This document shows, one piece after another, positions 18,605 through 31,053 of a DNA stretch of 64,000 bases (positions are counted from its first letter, which is position 1; each line of letters opens with the position of its first letter). The DNA is from Enterobacter sp. EA-1 (GTDB taxonomy: Bacteria; Pseudomonadota; Gammaproteobacteria; Enterobacterales; Enterobacteriaceae). The notes under the pieces were generated by a model. The model saw only the letters and a list, made by a program, of their open reading frames with translations. It ran no database searches and was not told where the DNA came from. Both the position numbers and the translations under genes were made by a program. Location: assembly GCA_002886105.1 (NCBI GenBank), contig CP025776.1, positions 1,364,001 to 1,428,000 on the forward strand, written 5' to 3'.

Positions 18605-21600
18605 ATGTCAGGCAGTCAAAAATTCGTCTTAATTCTCCTTGCGTTAGCGCTACTGTTCGTGGCGGGATTGGGTATTACTCCACGTGGCTTAACGCACTGT
18701 TCTTTGCCATTTTTATCTGTGATGCTGCTCATCGCCCGCCCGCTGTTGATGCCCGCCGGGTATGGCGCAAACAAAATACGCGCTGACCGTGGTGCTGGGG
18801 ATGGGCATTATTGGCAGCGGCTCCAGCGTGCTGAATACGCTGCTGCCCACCATCTGGTCTTTGCCGGTGCTGCAAAATGCCCCGGCACTGGCTGAAGAAC
18901 ATTCAGTTTATCAGTCAGCCCTCGCCGTGGGTTATCACCTTTGCGGGGCTGGTGGTGATCGGCGTTTTCTACTGCATGCGGGATAAAACGGTCAGCGGCG
19001 GTCACCCGAAACCGCTGAAAGACGATTTTCCTGAAGAGAGCTTCCCAAAATTGCAGGCGTTTTGCAACGCGCTGGAGCGGGATTTGATCACCGTCGACGG
19101 GACAGCAACTGGAGCCCGGAATACTATACCGAGCTACAGGCCGAAGTGGAGATCCGCAAAACGAACGGCGTTGCATCGCGCAAAAAAATCATGCGGCTGC
19201 AAGACGCCATCCGCAAAGACCGAAAGTCACAATCGTTTCTGATTCTGGGTGCTCCGGTGCCGGGAAAAGCGTGGCGCTACGCAAACTGGCTAAAGACATG
19301 CTGGCGGAAGTCAAAAAACCAACCGCGTACCTATCTATGTCAACCTGCGCGAATGGGTGCCGACCAGCGCCGCGGCAGGCAACCGCTCCGGGTTCACCGT
19401 TCGCGAACTGGAAGAGTTTGTCATCAACAATGTCTCCCAACGCGGCGACGTGTTCACCAAAGATTTTATGGATAAGTACTTCCGGGATCTCTGGCGTACG
19501 GGGCGCTTTATTTTTTTATTTTCGACTCGTTTGATGAAATCGCCGAACTTCTGGACGCCAATGAAGATTCCGATGTCATTAACTCGCTTTCCAGCGTTAT
19601 CTCTAAGTTTATGGCCACGCACCCTGCGTCGCGCGGTGTTTTATCGTCGCGGATTTTCAGGCAGCCGACGCGGGCGTTTCTGGCAGATAAAGTGCTGGAG
19701 ATCCGCCCGCTGTCCGAGTCCGGTATTTCGGAAGCATTAAGCCGATACCCGCAGTTTACTGAGCAGGTCAGAAACGAACTGTTCAGCCATCGTCAGGATT
19801 TGATGCCGCTGGCGCGTAACCCCTTCATTTATGCTGGGGGAGTGGATTGCAAAGAGCAACTCCCGGCAAACCAAGGTGTGCGGAGATTTACAAAACTATA
19901 TCGATCGCCGCTTGCAGCTTTGCCATCACCGCCTGAGCAACGCGGGATCACGGCACAGGAAGTGATTGCTGTCTCGACCGATATCGCCCCGGGTTTGTCT
20001 TTCGCTCATCGAAATTCGGTCTTGAAGCACCGGTTAAGGTGATCAGTCAACACTTCCAACTCCGGCAAAGTGGACGCGGTGTTAGAGGTGCTGCGCTATG
20101 CCAGAATTGCCAGAGTCACTTCCGGCGATGAAGTCATTCGCGTTTGTGCATCGCCGCTTCCCCGGAGTACTTCGTCACCGCCGATGCTGCTGCAAACGCC
20201 GGAAGAGGTGCCGACTTCGCACATTCCAACGGATTCGCGCGGGCGTGATGCGCTGGTGCTGTATGCGCAGTTGTGCGAACCGGCGGAAGCACAACGGTTA
20301 GCGGATCTCTGCTGGAGCGAGATCCAGCAGCATTTTGCCGATCCGCGCCAACGGTTAAGGGCGATCCACTGCCTGCGATTTTTAATTGATGCGTTTGGCT
20401 CGCGGCGGGAGGTGATCCTGCCGTTTGAAGACGCGCTGAGCGACTTTGTTATGGAGCACGTCAAAACCGGCGATAGCATCATCCCTCGGGCGAAAATTTG
20501 CCTTGAAGCGACCGGCATACTCTCTGAATCGCGCGCTGCGCCGATCCTTGCTGTCGCCATTGTCGGCACGGATGGCTGGCTGCGGGAAACCGCCTTCCGG
20601 GCCTGCCGTCACTTGCCGAAAATGGAATCCGGGCTGGAAGAGGGGATTAAGAAATATGTAATGAGTATCTCCGATGTTCATTTCTGGGCGAGCCGTAAAA
20701 TATCCTGCTGAGTTTATCCCTGTCGGATGCGCTAAGCGGCGTCTACCGGGTCGCGCAATTGCGTCTGTGGAACATGAAAGTCTCGATGGTCTGTTGCGCA
20801 CTGCTTTGCGTGGTCATGCCGTTTATCGTAGCTTTCGGCGCGTCTTACGCGGCGGCGGCCAGCGCGTCTCTTTTTTTCGTGACAAAAACAGGAAAGAAAG
20901 AGAAACCTGATAACAGCCGGGGAATAAGCCCGCCGGTGCGATCTTTATCGTCGTTAACCGAATCCGGCTTTTTGCCTGTACCGTGGTGTTATTCAGAGTG
21001 CTGGGCTGCCTCATTCTGGCGTTGATGAGCATTATTGGACTGTTTTCCGGAAAAATGGCTCAGACGATCGCACCTTTTGCCGCCTATGGTGGATTCAGCG
21101 AGGTGTATGGCGGGTGGATGGCCGCGCTGATTGTTTCCGGCCTGCTTTTGCTGGACTGGGTGAATATCTGCCAGTTTGTTCGCCGCAACATCATAATCTG
21201 CGAAAATGGCTCTCGAACCTGTCTATTCTGGCCGTGTCGGCATTGATGGTATGGTGCATGTTTGCGTTGATTGACTATGTCACCAAACGTCCGCTGGCGA
21301 CGAAGGTGTTTGTCGGCATTATCCTCCTGACTTGCGCCGGGTTTGCCGTTGCCGCGGCGGTGAGGGTGTTTGTGGTGTTAAGGGAGTGCTTGCGGGATCG
21401 GCGCATGCTCCGGTCGTTAACGTTGTCCCCAACGCTTACCCGCACGGAGATCGCCCGCGTCTTTTCAGCCTGTTTATCCCACTATGGTCGTTTACAGTAT
21501 GTGCAGAAACTGGAAGCCGCCGGGGGTTTCTCCGTCCGGGGAGTGGCCTGCGGAATTCCGTCTGGCTGTCGGCCTTGGCGACGCTGGCGCGGCTGGAGGA

Positions 21601-21625
21601 GCGCTGGTTAAAACTGGACAGATAA
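18605..21625 (+). CDS. Membrane-anchored NACHT-type STAND NTPase
   Basis: About 1000 residues. Start at ATG 18605 after GGAAGGAATC. N-terminal membrane helices (FVLILLALALLFVAGLGI; WVITFAGLVVIGVFYCM), then a linker and a NACHT-like NTPase: Walker A FLILGAPGAGKSVALRKLA after one-base correction (19235), VPIYVNLREWVP, Walker B FIFIFDSFDEIAELLD (19507), and sensor-like SSRIFRQPTRAFL. A helical, HEAT-like region follows (20070-20700), then four or more C-terminal membrane helices (20780-21380). Bacterial NACHT proteins are known anti-phage sensors; this architecture, with membrane segments at both ends, suggests membrane signalling or damage. No partner effector gene adjoins it. About a dozen frame changes. 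End chosen at TGA 21625 (LEERWLKLDR). Confidence 0.78.
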
Positions 21626-21640
21626 AAACAGAACAGACGC

Positions 21641-21673
21641 CCGACCGGTTCAGATAACGGTCGGTTTACTTTT
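21641..21673 (+). terminator. Probable terminator after NACHT gene
   Basis: 7-bp stem CCGACCG / CGGTCGG (21641-21647, 21658-21664) with a 10-base loop, followed by TTTACTTTT. Confidence 0.65.
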
Positions 21674-21728
21674 ATTCAGATGTGCGCAAACCCACGCGGT
21701 GAAGCGTGTCGTAAAGGGGCGTTAAATT

Positions 21729-21919
21729 TTAGCGTTGTGCGGTGGGATCGATAGTCTGGCTAACTTGTTGCGACTGGACTTTATCCTGATGATGATACGG
21801 GGCGCCAATAGTGGAATAGACGAAACGGCCGAAGAAAAGAGAAAGCTGATAAGAAGTACGATACGGGTCATGCGACTGTCAAATCGATGTCGTTTTCGCA
21901 TACTGGGTGCCTGACTCAC
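21729..21919 (-). CDS. yfgG: YfgG small membrane protein
   Basis: About 63 residues, matching E. coli YfgG: MSQAPSMRKRHRFDSRMTRI, the hydrophobic LLISFLFFFGRFVYS, then GAPYHHQDKVQSQ and the end DPTAQR. One frame change near 21835 separates the halves. Single-pass inner-membrane protein; linked in E. coli to nickel/cobalt stress tolerance and biofilm, function otherwise unclear. Divergent from pdeA, as in E. coli. It marks the return to core gene order. Confidence 0.88.
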
Positions 21920-22228
21920 AATGGTTCCTTTAGGAAAGCCCGATAAACGGGCGACAATGACATTAAGGCACAGTCTCCGTGGAAGGTCAATTCAGCCCGG
22001 CGCAAAAATGCCATGAATAAAAAATAAACAACAATTATATAAGATAAATTAAATATTTATGAGCGGAATATAATTTACGCACAAAAGTAAAAAAAGCTGT
22101 GAAATAAAATGGCTTGCCGAGATTTTCTTGATATATATCAATTATAAGTTATTGTTCAGCACTAAACTTTCGGTTTCTTCGGGCATTTTACCCTTGCCCG
22201 GCATGGCCGGGTTGGATGCCTGCCTGAA
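21920..22228. other. Divergent yfgG-pdeA intergenic region
   Basis: About 310 bases without a gene, AT-rich at 22010-22150. It must hold both divergent promoters; I could not place -35/-10 pairs with confidence. Confidence 0.5.
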
Positions 22229-24500
22229 ATGCCCACCGGATCAGGTTTTTCGTTGAGCATCTATGACATTGATAAAAAATATAATCATCTGAAAGATCAG
22301 TGGTGGGCACTGCCTCTCATCGTCCCCTCGATACTGTTTCCATTATTTAGTCTGGCTAATACATTTGCTGTAGTCTCCGGGCAGCATGTCATTCTTTACT
22401 ATCTGCCGATGGCGCTGCTGATAAGCCTGATGATGTTTTACGGCTGGGCGGCGTTGCCCGGTATTGTGGTGGCGCTCGTTTTACGTTACGGCGATCTCGA
22501 GCCGTTAGTCCTGTTTCTGCAAAGCATGCGTTTACTGGTTCCGGTGATACTGAGCTGGGGCGGTTATCGCGTTTTCGTTACCCAGCGGCATCGCGTGTCG
22601 TACGGCACATCGTTGCTGGTTTCCCAGCGCATCTTCTGGCAGGCGCTGTGCCCGGCCACCCTTTATCTGATCATTCTTGAAGTGGGCGTCTGGCTGAACC
22701 TGTACGATAAACCGCTCAGTGAGACGAATGCTCTGGCGCTCAATGTGCCCATGCTGATTAATTATCAGGGATTGCTGGTCGGGTTGCTCACCGGCGTCCC
22801 CTTCAGCTATCTGGTGATCCGCATTATTCGCCATCCGCGTTATGTCATCACTGGTTCTCGCAGTTGCGCCATGAGTTCGACCCAAAAAGTCACGCGCGCG
22901 TGGAGGTGCTGGTATGGTCCCTTATCGTTGCCGGGATCGTCTTTTTACTGCTGATGCCGCTCAACATCCACAGCTCTATTTTTAGCACCAACTACACATT
23001 ATCGTTGCTGTTACCGGTCATGCTGTGGGGGCAATGCGTTACGGCTACCGTTTTATCTCGTTTGTCTGGACGCCATTACTGATCGTCTCCATTCACTATT
23101 TTGATCGCTATCTGCCACGGTTTCCCTCATACGATCTGCAACTGGCTATTGTCTCTTCCAAGCTACCCCGTGTTCTCGTTCATCATTATCGCCATGGCGG
23201 TGATGGCGACCCGGCAGCGTACTGTGAATGACCGCGCCTGCTGCCCCGGCGTTTATCGATCCGGTAACGAATATGCCCAACCTGCGGGCGCTCAACCGCG
23301 CGCTGGCGGAAACGCCACCGGTCGGTGCTCTGTTTTTTACGCATACCGGAGCTTGAACTGTTAGGGCGCAACTATGGCGTGATGTTACGCATTCAGTACA
23401 AACAGCGGATGGCAAACTGGCTACAGCCTCTATTGATGGCGGAGGAGTGCGTCTACCAGCTCTCCGGCCACGATCTGGTGATCCGCCTGAACACCCAGTC
23501 GCATCAGACGCGCATTGAGGAGCTGGATGCGCGTATCAAAGCGTTCCGCTTTGTCTGGGATGAGATGCCGCTGCAACCGCAGGTCGGGCTGAGCTACTGC
23601 TATGTGCGCTCACCGGTGAAGCACTTGTCTTTTGTTGCTGGGAGAAATGAGCACCATTGCGGATTTGTCGCTGGCGACCAACCATCCGGAAAATCTGCAA
23701 AACCGTGGGTGCAACGAACTCTGCAACGCAGCCTCCGGCTGAAAGTGGACATGATGAATCGCCTGCAACTGGCGCTGGAGCAGAACCAGTTTGTGCTCAT
23801 GGCGCAGCGGATCCATGGCGTGCGCGGTGACGATTACTACGAGATCCTGCTGCGGCTCGGCGAGGAGGGGGGCGAGAGTATCAGTCCGGATGTGTTTTTG
23901 CCGGTGGCGTATGAGTTTGGTTTGTCGTCGCGCATTGATCTGTGGGTTATTGAGCATGTATTGCACTTTATGGCGCAAAACCGCGAGCGCCTGCCTGCGC
24001 AGCGTTTCGCCATCAATCTTTCCCCGGCGTCAGTGTGCCGCAAACCGTTCAGTCAGGAAGTCCGCCGTTTACTGCGCAAATACAGCATTGAAGCCCGCAA
24101 CTGATTTTTGAAGTCACCGAAAGCAATACGTTGAGCAGCATCATGCAGGCGAACCAGACGCTGATGCACTTACAACTGATGGGGCTGCCGGGTGGCGATT
24201 GATGATTTTGGTACCGGTTATGGCAGTTATGCGCGGCTGAAAACGGTGAATGCCGATATCCTGAAAATCGACGGCAGTTTTATCCGCAATATTGTCTCTA
24301 ACAGCCCTCGGACTACCAGATTGTGTCATCCATTTGCACGCTGGCGCGGATGAAGAAAATGCGCGTCGTGGCGGAATATGTCGAAAGCGAAGAGATACGC
24401 AGCGCGGCCATTGCGCTGGGGGATCGATTACTTGCAAGGGTATGTGATTGGTAAACCTGCGCCGCTCGAACAGCTTATTGCGCCGCCAGCGCAGGTTTAA
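22229..24500 (+). CDS. pdeA: c-di-GMP phosphodiesterase PdeA (YfgF)
   Basis: Hydrolyses cyclic di-GMP, promoting motility over biofilm. The N-terminus has about eight membrane helices (MASE1 sensor), then a degenerate GGDEF domain (VGALFFLRIPELELLGRNYG region) and a C-terminal EAL domain: LMAQRIHG in place of canonical EAL, EILLRLGEEGGE, FAINLSPASVC, FEVTESNT, AIDDFGTGYGSYARLK, LKIDGSFIRNIV, VAEYVESEEI, QGYVIGKPAP. The EAL signature itself is altered as in E. coli YfgF, while the metal-binding acidic residues are kept. About 757 residues. Start at ATG 22229 is the only good in-frame ATG; its ribosome site is weak. Frame changes near 22855, 23030, 23170, 23330, 23630, 24105, 24185, 24310 and 24420. 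Confidence 0.93.
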
Positions 24501-24518
24501 TCATGCTGCGTGGCGGGA

Positions 24519-26068
24519 TCAGGCCGCCACGTCAGACTGCTCTTCTTCGATTTTCAACCGCCAGCCGGTTACAGCTTCCCAGTATTCCTGCTCTTTTCCA
24601 GATCGAGCAGCACCAGTGCATTCTGGCTGAACCAGTCATACGGGAAACTGAGCGTCCAGTGATTGTCATCGGTTTTCAGGTGCAGCGTCGGCGGTGTGGT
24701 GGTCGCCCCGGCGCTGGTTATTCAGCAACACGCCCAGACGTAAAATCTGCACCAGCGGCAAATACTGCTTCTTCTTGAACAGCGTAAACCGCGGCAACTC
24801 GTCGAGCTTGATCCCTTTACGATGACAGCGAACCAGCGTCGCCATCATCAGTTGCTGCTCCTCGGGTTAAAGCCGGTGCAAGTCACTGTTTTGCAGAATG
24901 TACGCGGAATGGCGGTGCATGCCGCTGTGGTTAATGTTCAGCCCCACCTCGTGCAGCATCGCCGCCCACTTCAGCAGCGCCGCCAGTTGCGGGTTGGCGA
25001 GCTTCGGGTTTTGCGCCTGCCACTGATCGTACATCAGGGTAGTGGTTTCCAGCACGCGACGCGCCTGTTCGCGGTCAATATTGTACTGGCTGGCAAGGCT
25101 CTGTGCCGTACGGCTGCGAATGTCCTCGGTGGCGGAAACGGCCTTCCATCTCATACAGAACGCCTTCACGCAGCGCACCATCGGACAGGCGCAGCTCGCG
25201 GATAGCCAGCGCATCGAATACGCCACACAGAATCGCCGGTGCCCGGCACAAACACCGCTTTGCGCTCTTCGGAAAGCCCTCGGCAGGCTGAGTTCGGCGA
25301 AGTTTTTATATTTCCAGCACTTCCAGCGACCAGTTTTTCCAGACGTTCCGGGGTGATAATGCCATCTTTCTCGCCGGAGGAATGACAGCACTTCATGGGC
25401 GGCTTTAATGCTGCCGGATGCGCCAAGCGCCACATTCCAGCCCTGAATACGGAACTGCCACGCCAGCGATTCCAGCTTTTGCGTGGCCGCCATGCGTGCG
25501 CGGCGGAAGTTTTCGCCGTTAATGCCGCCGCCGGGGAAATACATTTGCGCGAAACTGACACAGCCCATCCGGCGGCTTTCAACCAGTTTGGGTTCGAAAT
25601 CTTCACCGATCACCAGCTCCGTCGAGCCGCCGCCGATATCGATCACCAGCTTGCGGCCTTTTTCCGGCTGCGTGTGCTCTACGCCCATAAAAAATCAAAC
25701 GGGCTTCTTCATTGCCCCGAAATGATCCTCAATCGGGTAGGGGATCACTTTCTCGGCGCGTTTGAGAAAATCGGTGGCGTTCAACGCCCCGGCGCAGAGT
25801 GTGCGTGCCGACGATGCAAACGCTCGAGGATCGAAACCCTGCAAGCGTTCGGCAAAAGCGACAGGCAGGCCAGCCCGCGCTCGATGGCCTCTTCACTCAG
25901 CATGTTATTGCTGTCCAGTCCATCCGCCAGATGAACGCGTTGTTTAAGGCGACCAATGATCTGCATGGCGCCGTCCACCACACGCGCTATCACCATGTGG
26001 AAACTGTTGGAACCCAAATCGACCGCAGCAAACTCTTCCGGTCGTGGTGTCTTTTCTTGTATCGGCAT
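24519..26068 (-). CDS. ppx: Exopolyphosphatase
   Basis: Releases phosphate from polyphosphate chain ends; also acts on pppGpp. Sequence features: [20 protein letters not shown] (N-terminal phosphate loop), EIISGNEEAR region, [19 protein letters not shown] (second loop), then the HD-like C-terminal domain [20 protein letters not shown]. About 516 residues with end EEQSDVAA. It lies 3 bases downstream of ppk, same operon. Frame changes near 25790, 25680, 25390, 25300, 25130, 24870, 24700 and 24600. Confidence 0.96.
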
Positions 26069-26071
26069 AGA

Positions 26072-28140
26072 TTAGTCGGGCTGTTCGAGTGATTTGATGT
26101 AGTCGTAAATCGCCAGTTGTGCGCGTACTTTACGGCGGTTGCCGCGCGGCACATAGCGATTACTCAGTTCTTTATCGATATACACCGGCTTTCACGGTAT
26201 CACCTAAAAGCAAATCGATGATATCCAGAACGCGCTGTTTAAGGCGCGGATCGAGCAGCGGCGCCGCCACTTCAATACGATAATCGATGTTACGCGTCAT
26301 CCAGTCAGCGGAAGAAAGATAGACTTGCTTATCGCCGCCGTTCTCAAAAATATAGATGCGATCGTGCTCAAGATAACGGTCAACGATGCTGGTTACGCGA
26401 ATATTTTCGCTGATGCCTTCGAGATCCGGGATCAGCGAACACATTCCTCGCACCAGCAGGTTCACCGGCACACCGGAACTGGAGGCGGCGTACAGTCTGT
26501 CTACCAGTCCTTTGTCCACCGTGTTATTCAGTTTCAGTGTGATCCCGGACGGTTTGCCCTCTTGTGCGTTGGCAATCTCGGTATCGATCATGTCATACAA
26601 CAGGCGACGAGAGTTCTGCGGCGAGACCAGCAGATACTCGAAGTTAACCGGGCGATACGGGTTTTCAATAAAGTTAAACACCCGGCGTACTTCATTGGTA
26701 ATGCGTGCATCGGCGGTGATCAGCGAATAGTCGGTATAAAGACGCGCGGTTTTTTTCGTTAAAGTTCCCGGTGCCGATGTGGGCATAACGCACCACCTCT
26801 TCCCCTTCCATACGGGAGATCAGGAACAGTTTGGCGTGAATTTTTAAGCCCGGCGCTGAGAAGATAACCTGCACACCCGCTTCGGTCAGGCGTTTGGCCC
26901 AGTGGATGTTCGCCTCTTCATCAAAACGCGCTTGCAGCTCTACCACCACCGTCACTTTCTTGCCGTTATGGGCGGCGTGGATCATGGAGTCAATAATGCG
27001 CGAGTCTTTCGCCACGCGGTAAATATTGATTTTTATCGCCAGCACGCTCGGGTCGAACGACGCCTGACGCAGCAGCTCCAGCACGTGCTCAAACGTGTGA
27101 TACGGGTAGTAGAGCAGCACATCGCGTTCGCGAATGGCATCAAAACCGTTACGGAATTTATCGAACCAGAGATGACGCAGGCGCGGCAGCGGTTTATTGA
27201 CCAGGTTGGATTTGCCGACGTTCGGGAAGCCAATAAAGTCTTTAAAGTTGTGGTAACGCCCGCCGGGGATAATCGAGTCATAGCGGGAGATGGTCAGTTT
27301 CTCACGCAGCATTTCCACCATCGCATCCGGCATGTCGCGCTGATAAACAAAGCGCACCGGCTCCGCAGTCAGTCGCTGCTTCCAGGCTGGAGGACATCAG
27401 CTCCATCAGGCTCGATTCCATCCTCGTGCACCAGATCGTATTCGGCGTCACGGGTCATCTTCATCGAGTAGGCGTTGAGTGTGTCGTAATCGAAGAAACC
27501 TTTGAAAATATCATCCGGTGCAGTAGCGCAGGATGTTATCCAGCAGGATCATCGGTTTACGACGGCGCGGCGTTTCCGGCGGCAGGTTAACAAAGCGCGG
27601 AACCTTGTCCGACGGGATCTCCAGCAACGCATAACGAATATTGTCGCCACGAATGATCTCCACCGCCAGATAGGTGTAATCATCCTTCAGGAAGCGCACC
27701 AGATTGGTTTCGCGGTTGATAAGCGTCGGGGTGATGTGCTGGCGCAGGTACTGTTTAAAGTAGTTACGCAGCCAGCTCTGCTGGTTTTGCGAAAGCTGGC
27801 GTTCGTTGATCAGGAAGATCTGATTACGCGCCATTTCCAGCAGCAGATCGTTGTACAGGCTGTCGAACTCCGGTCGGCTTTCAGTACGCGGGACTGAATT
27901 TTCCCCAGCAGATGACGCGAATTAGTCGGAAGGCCTTGCTCTTCACTGATGATCAGCCGGCGTTTCCAGCTCTGCAAAACGCACTTTATAGAATTCATCG
28001 AGGTTATTGGAATAGATCCCCCAAAAAACGCATGCGCTCGATCAGCGGGTTACTTTTGTCTGCGGCTTCCACCGGAGAACGCGTTCATTGGAAGCACAAC
28101 CAGCTTAGTTCTTTTCGAGATATAACTTTTCCTGACCCAT
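26072..28140 (-). CDS. ppk: Polyphosphate kinase 1
   Basis: Makes polyphosphate from ATP at the inner membrane. Start [14 protein letters not shown] at 28140 after ACAGGA. Features: [60 protein letters not shown], and [13 protein letters not shown] containing the autophosphorylated His of the phospholipase-D-like fold, then [20 protein letters not shown]. Near full length at about 690 residues, end [10 protein letters not shown]. Frame changes at about 28095, 28020, 27960, 27880, 27520, 27425, 27365, 27175, 26760 and 26190. Confidence 0.96.
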
Positions 28141-28283
28141 TCCTGTTTACACTCCGGTTCAATCTCGGGACACAGCAAGTCCATCTCGCTCTCGCGGCGT
28201 CCCGACTTACAGGTGAACGTTGCTGGCGTTCCTTCCGTATGACACAACTTATTATGGCGAGCTTTGCCACCAGATGTCCAACT

Positions 28284-28302
28284 GTGCCAAAAAGTATGAC
28301 AG
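28284..28302 (-). promoter_or_regulatory. Possible Pho box upstream of ppk
   Basis: On the minus strand CTGTCAT (28302-28296) is followed after 5 bases by TTGGCAC (28290-28284), resembling the paired 7-base PhoB repeats spaced 11 bases apart. The first half is perfect, the second diverged. PhoB control of ppk is known in E. coli. Confidence 0.45.
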
Positions 28303-28355
28303 TATTCTTTTTCTGACTTAAGGTGATGAAAATACAGCGGGGAAGGGATAAACAA

Positions 28356-28383
28356 GCCGGATAAGACGGAGATGCCATCCGGC
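28356..28383. repeat. REP-type palindrome downstream of purN
   Basis: GCCGGATAAG...CCATCCGGC forms an imperfect palindrome typical of enterobacterial REP elements. It lies 22 bases beyond the purN stop, where it may stabilise the purMN transcript. Confidence 0.75.
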
Positions 28384-28404
28384 ATAAGTGATGTAGCAGA
28401 GAAA

Positions 28405-29043
28405 TTATTCGTCAGCCGCATAGCCCTGCGGCGGTAAGCAGACGCCATCCAGCCAAAGTGGCGTTGTTTTCCATCTTCAGGCGACCGTCGACAAACCAGC
28501 TCACCACCAGCGGGTAAATGGCATGTTCCTGCGCCTGAACGCGATCGGTAATCTCCTCTTCTGTATCACCATCGAACACCGGCACTTTTGCCTGCAAAAT
28601 CACCGGGCCGCCGTCAAGTTCGTCGGTGACAAAATGTACGGTGGTGCCATGCTCTTCATCGCCGTTTTCCAGTACCTGACGGTGCGTGTGCAGACCGGGA
28701 TATTTCGGCAGCAGGGAAGGGTGGATATTCAACAGACGCCCGGCGTAGTGGGAGACAAATGCCGGACTGAGGATGCGCATATAACCCGCCAGCACCACCA
28801 GATCCGGCGCATAGGCGTCGATTTCCAGCATCAGTTCGCGATCGAACGCATCGCGACTGGCGAACTGGTCAGCAGTGAGGGCATGTGCGGGAATCGCTGC
28901 TTCCCGCGCACGTTCAAGGCCGAACGCATCGGCCTTATTACTGAATACCGCCCGCAGGGTGCCGTTGATTTTTCTTCTGTTTGCAGGCATCAATAATTGC
29001 CTGCAAATTGCTTCCGTACCGGAAATCAGCACCACGATATTTT

Positions 29044-29047
<4 letters not shown>
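28405..29047 (-). CDS. purN: Phosphoribosylglycinamide formyltransferase 1
   Basis: Third step of purine synthesis, formylating GAR with 10-formyl-THF. [10 protein letters not shown] at the start, then [38 protein letters not shown], and the catalytic block [20 protein letters not shown] with ENGDEEHG. About 213 residues ending GYAADE. ATG overlaps the purM stop (ATGA), so translation is coupled. Two compensating shifts near 28985-29015 garble residues 11-25, and another near 28450 hides the true C-terminus. Confidence 0.96.
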
Positions 29048-30166
<1,119 letters not shown>

Positions 30167-30262
30167 TTATTTCCAGGGCGCTGAGGATTCTTACGATATA
30201 CTCTTTTCCAGTCTGATTGATCGTGATCAAGCGCCTGCCTGTAGCGCAACGGAAAAAAGCGG

Positions 30263-30268
30263 TATAAT
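30263..30268 (+). promoter_or_regulatory. -10 element of the upp promoter
   Basis: TATAAT in the context GGTATAATCC, 48 bases before the upp start. No good -35 at the standard distance was seen. Confidence 0.55.
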
Positions 30269-30316
30269 CCGGCGATTTTTTTGTGGCTGCCACCTGTCTG
30301 GGGAAAGGAGAAGAGT

Positions 30317-30943
30317 ATGAAGATCGTGGAAGTAAAACACCCACTCGTCAAACACAAGCTGGGTCTGATGCGAGAGAACGACATCAGCACCAAACGCTTT
30401 CGTGAACTCGCCTCGGAAGTGGGCAGCCTGCTGACCTATGAAGCGACTGCGGACCTCGAAACGGAAAAAGTGACCATCGAAGGCTGGAACGGCCCGGTCC
30501 AGTTGAGCAAATTAAAGGGAAGAAAATCACCGTTGTGCCAATCCTGCGCGCAGGTCTGGGCATGATGGAAGGCGTGCTGGAGCACGTACCGAGCGCGCGC
30601 GCATCAGCGTGGTCGGCATCTACCGTAACGAAGAGACGCTGGAGCCGGTGCCGTACTTCCAGAAACTGGTGTCCAATATCGACGAGCGTATGGCGCTGGT
30701 GGTTGACCCGATGCTGGCAACCGGCGGTTCGATGATCGCCACGATTGACCTGCTGAAAAAGCGGGCTGCCACAGCATCAAAGTGCTGGTGCTGGTTGCCG
30801 CGCCGGAAGGTCTGGCGGCGCTGGAAAAAGCGCACCCGGACGTGGAACTGTACACCGCATCGATCGATAAGGGCCTCAATGAGCACGGATACATTATTCC
30901 GGGCCTCGGCGATGCCGGCGATAAAATCTTTGGTACGAAGTAA
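30317..30943 (+). CDS. upp: Uracil phosphoribosyltransferase
   Basis: Pyrimidine salvage: uracil + PRPP to [23 protein letters not shown] start after [31 protein letters not shown] loop [20 protein letters not shown]; end [19 protein letters not shown]. About 208 residues. Frame changes near 30520, 30595 and 30765. First gene of upp-uraA; a terminator between them is probably leaky. Confidence 0.97.
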
Positions 30944-30958
30944 TTGCTTAGAAATCGA

Positions 30959-30988
30959 AAGCCGACTTTGATAGTCGGCTTTTTTTTG
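30959..30988 (+). terminator. Terminator between upp and uraA
   Basis: 8-bp stem AGCCGACT / AGTCGGCT (30960-30967, 30973-30980) followed by eight Ts. It separates the two genes, so uraA is likely expressed by read-through or its own promoter. Confidence 0.88.
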
Positions 30989-31053
30989 GGATTCAAAACA
31001 CTGCCCGCCGTTAAGGACGGGGAGATAAACAACAACACTCAGAGGAAAACACT

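Noticed and set aside
28356-28383. CRISPR-type repeat
   Set aside because: Single palindromic unit matching REP elements; no spacer-repeat periodicity anywhere in the window.
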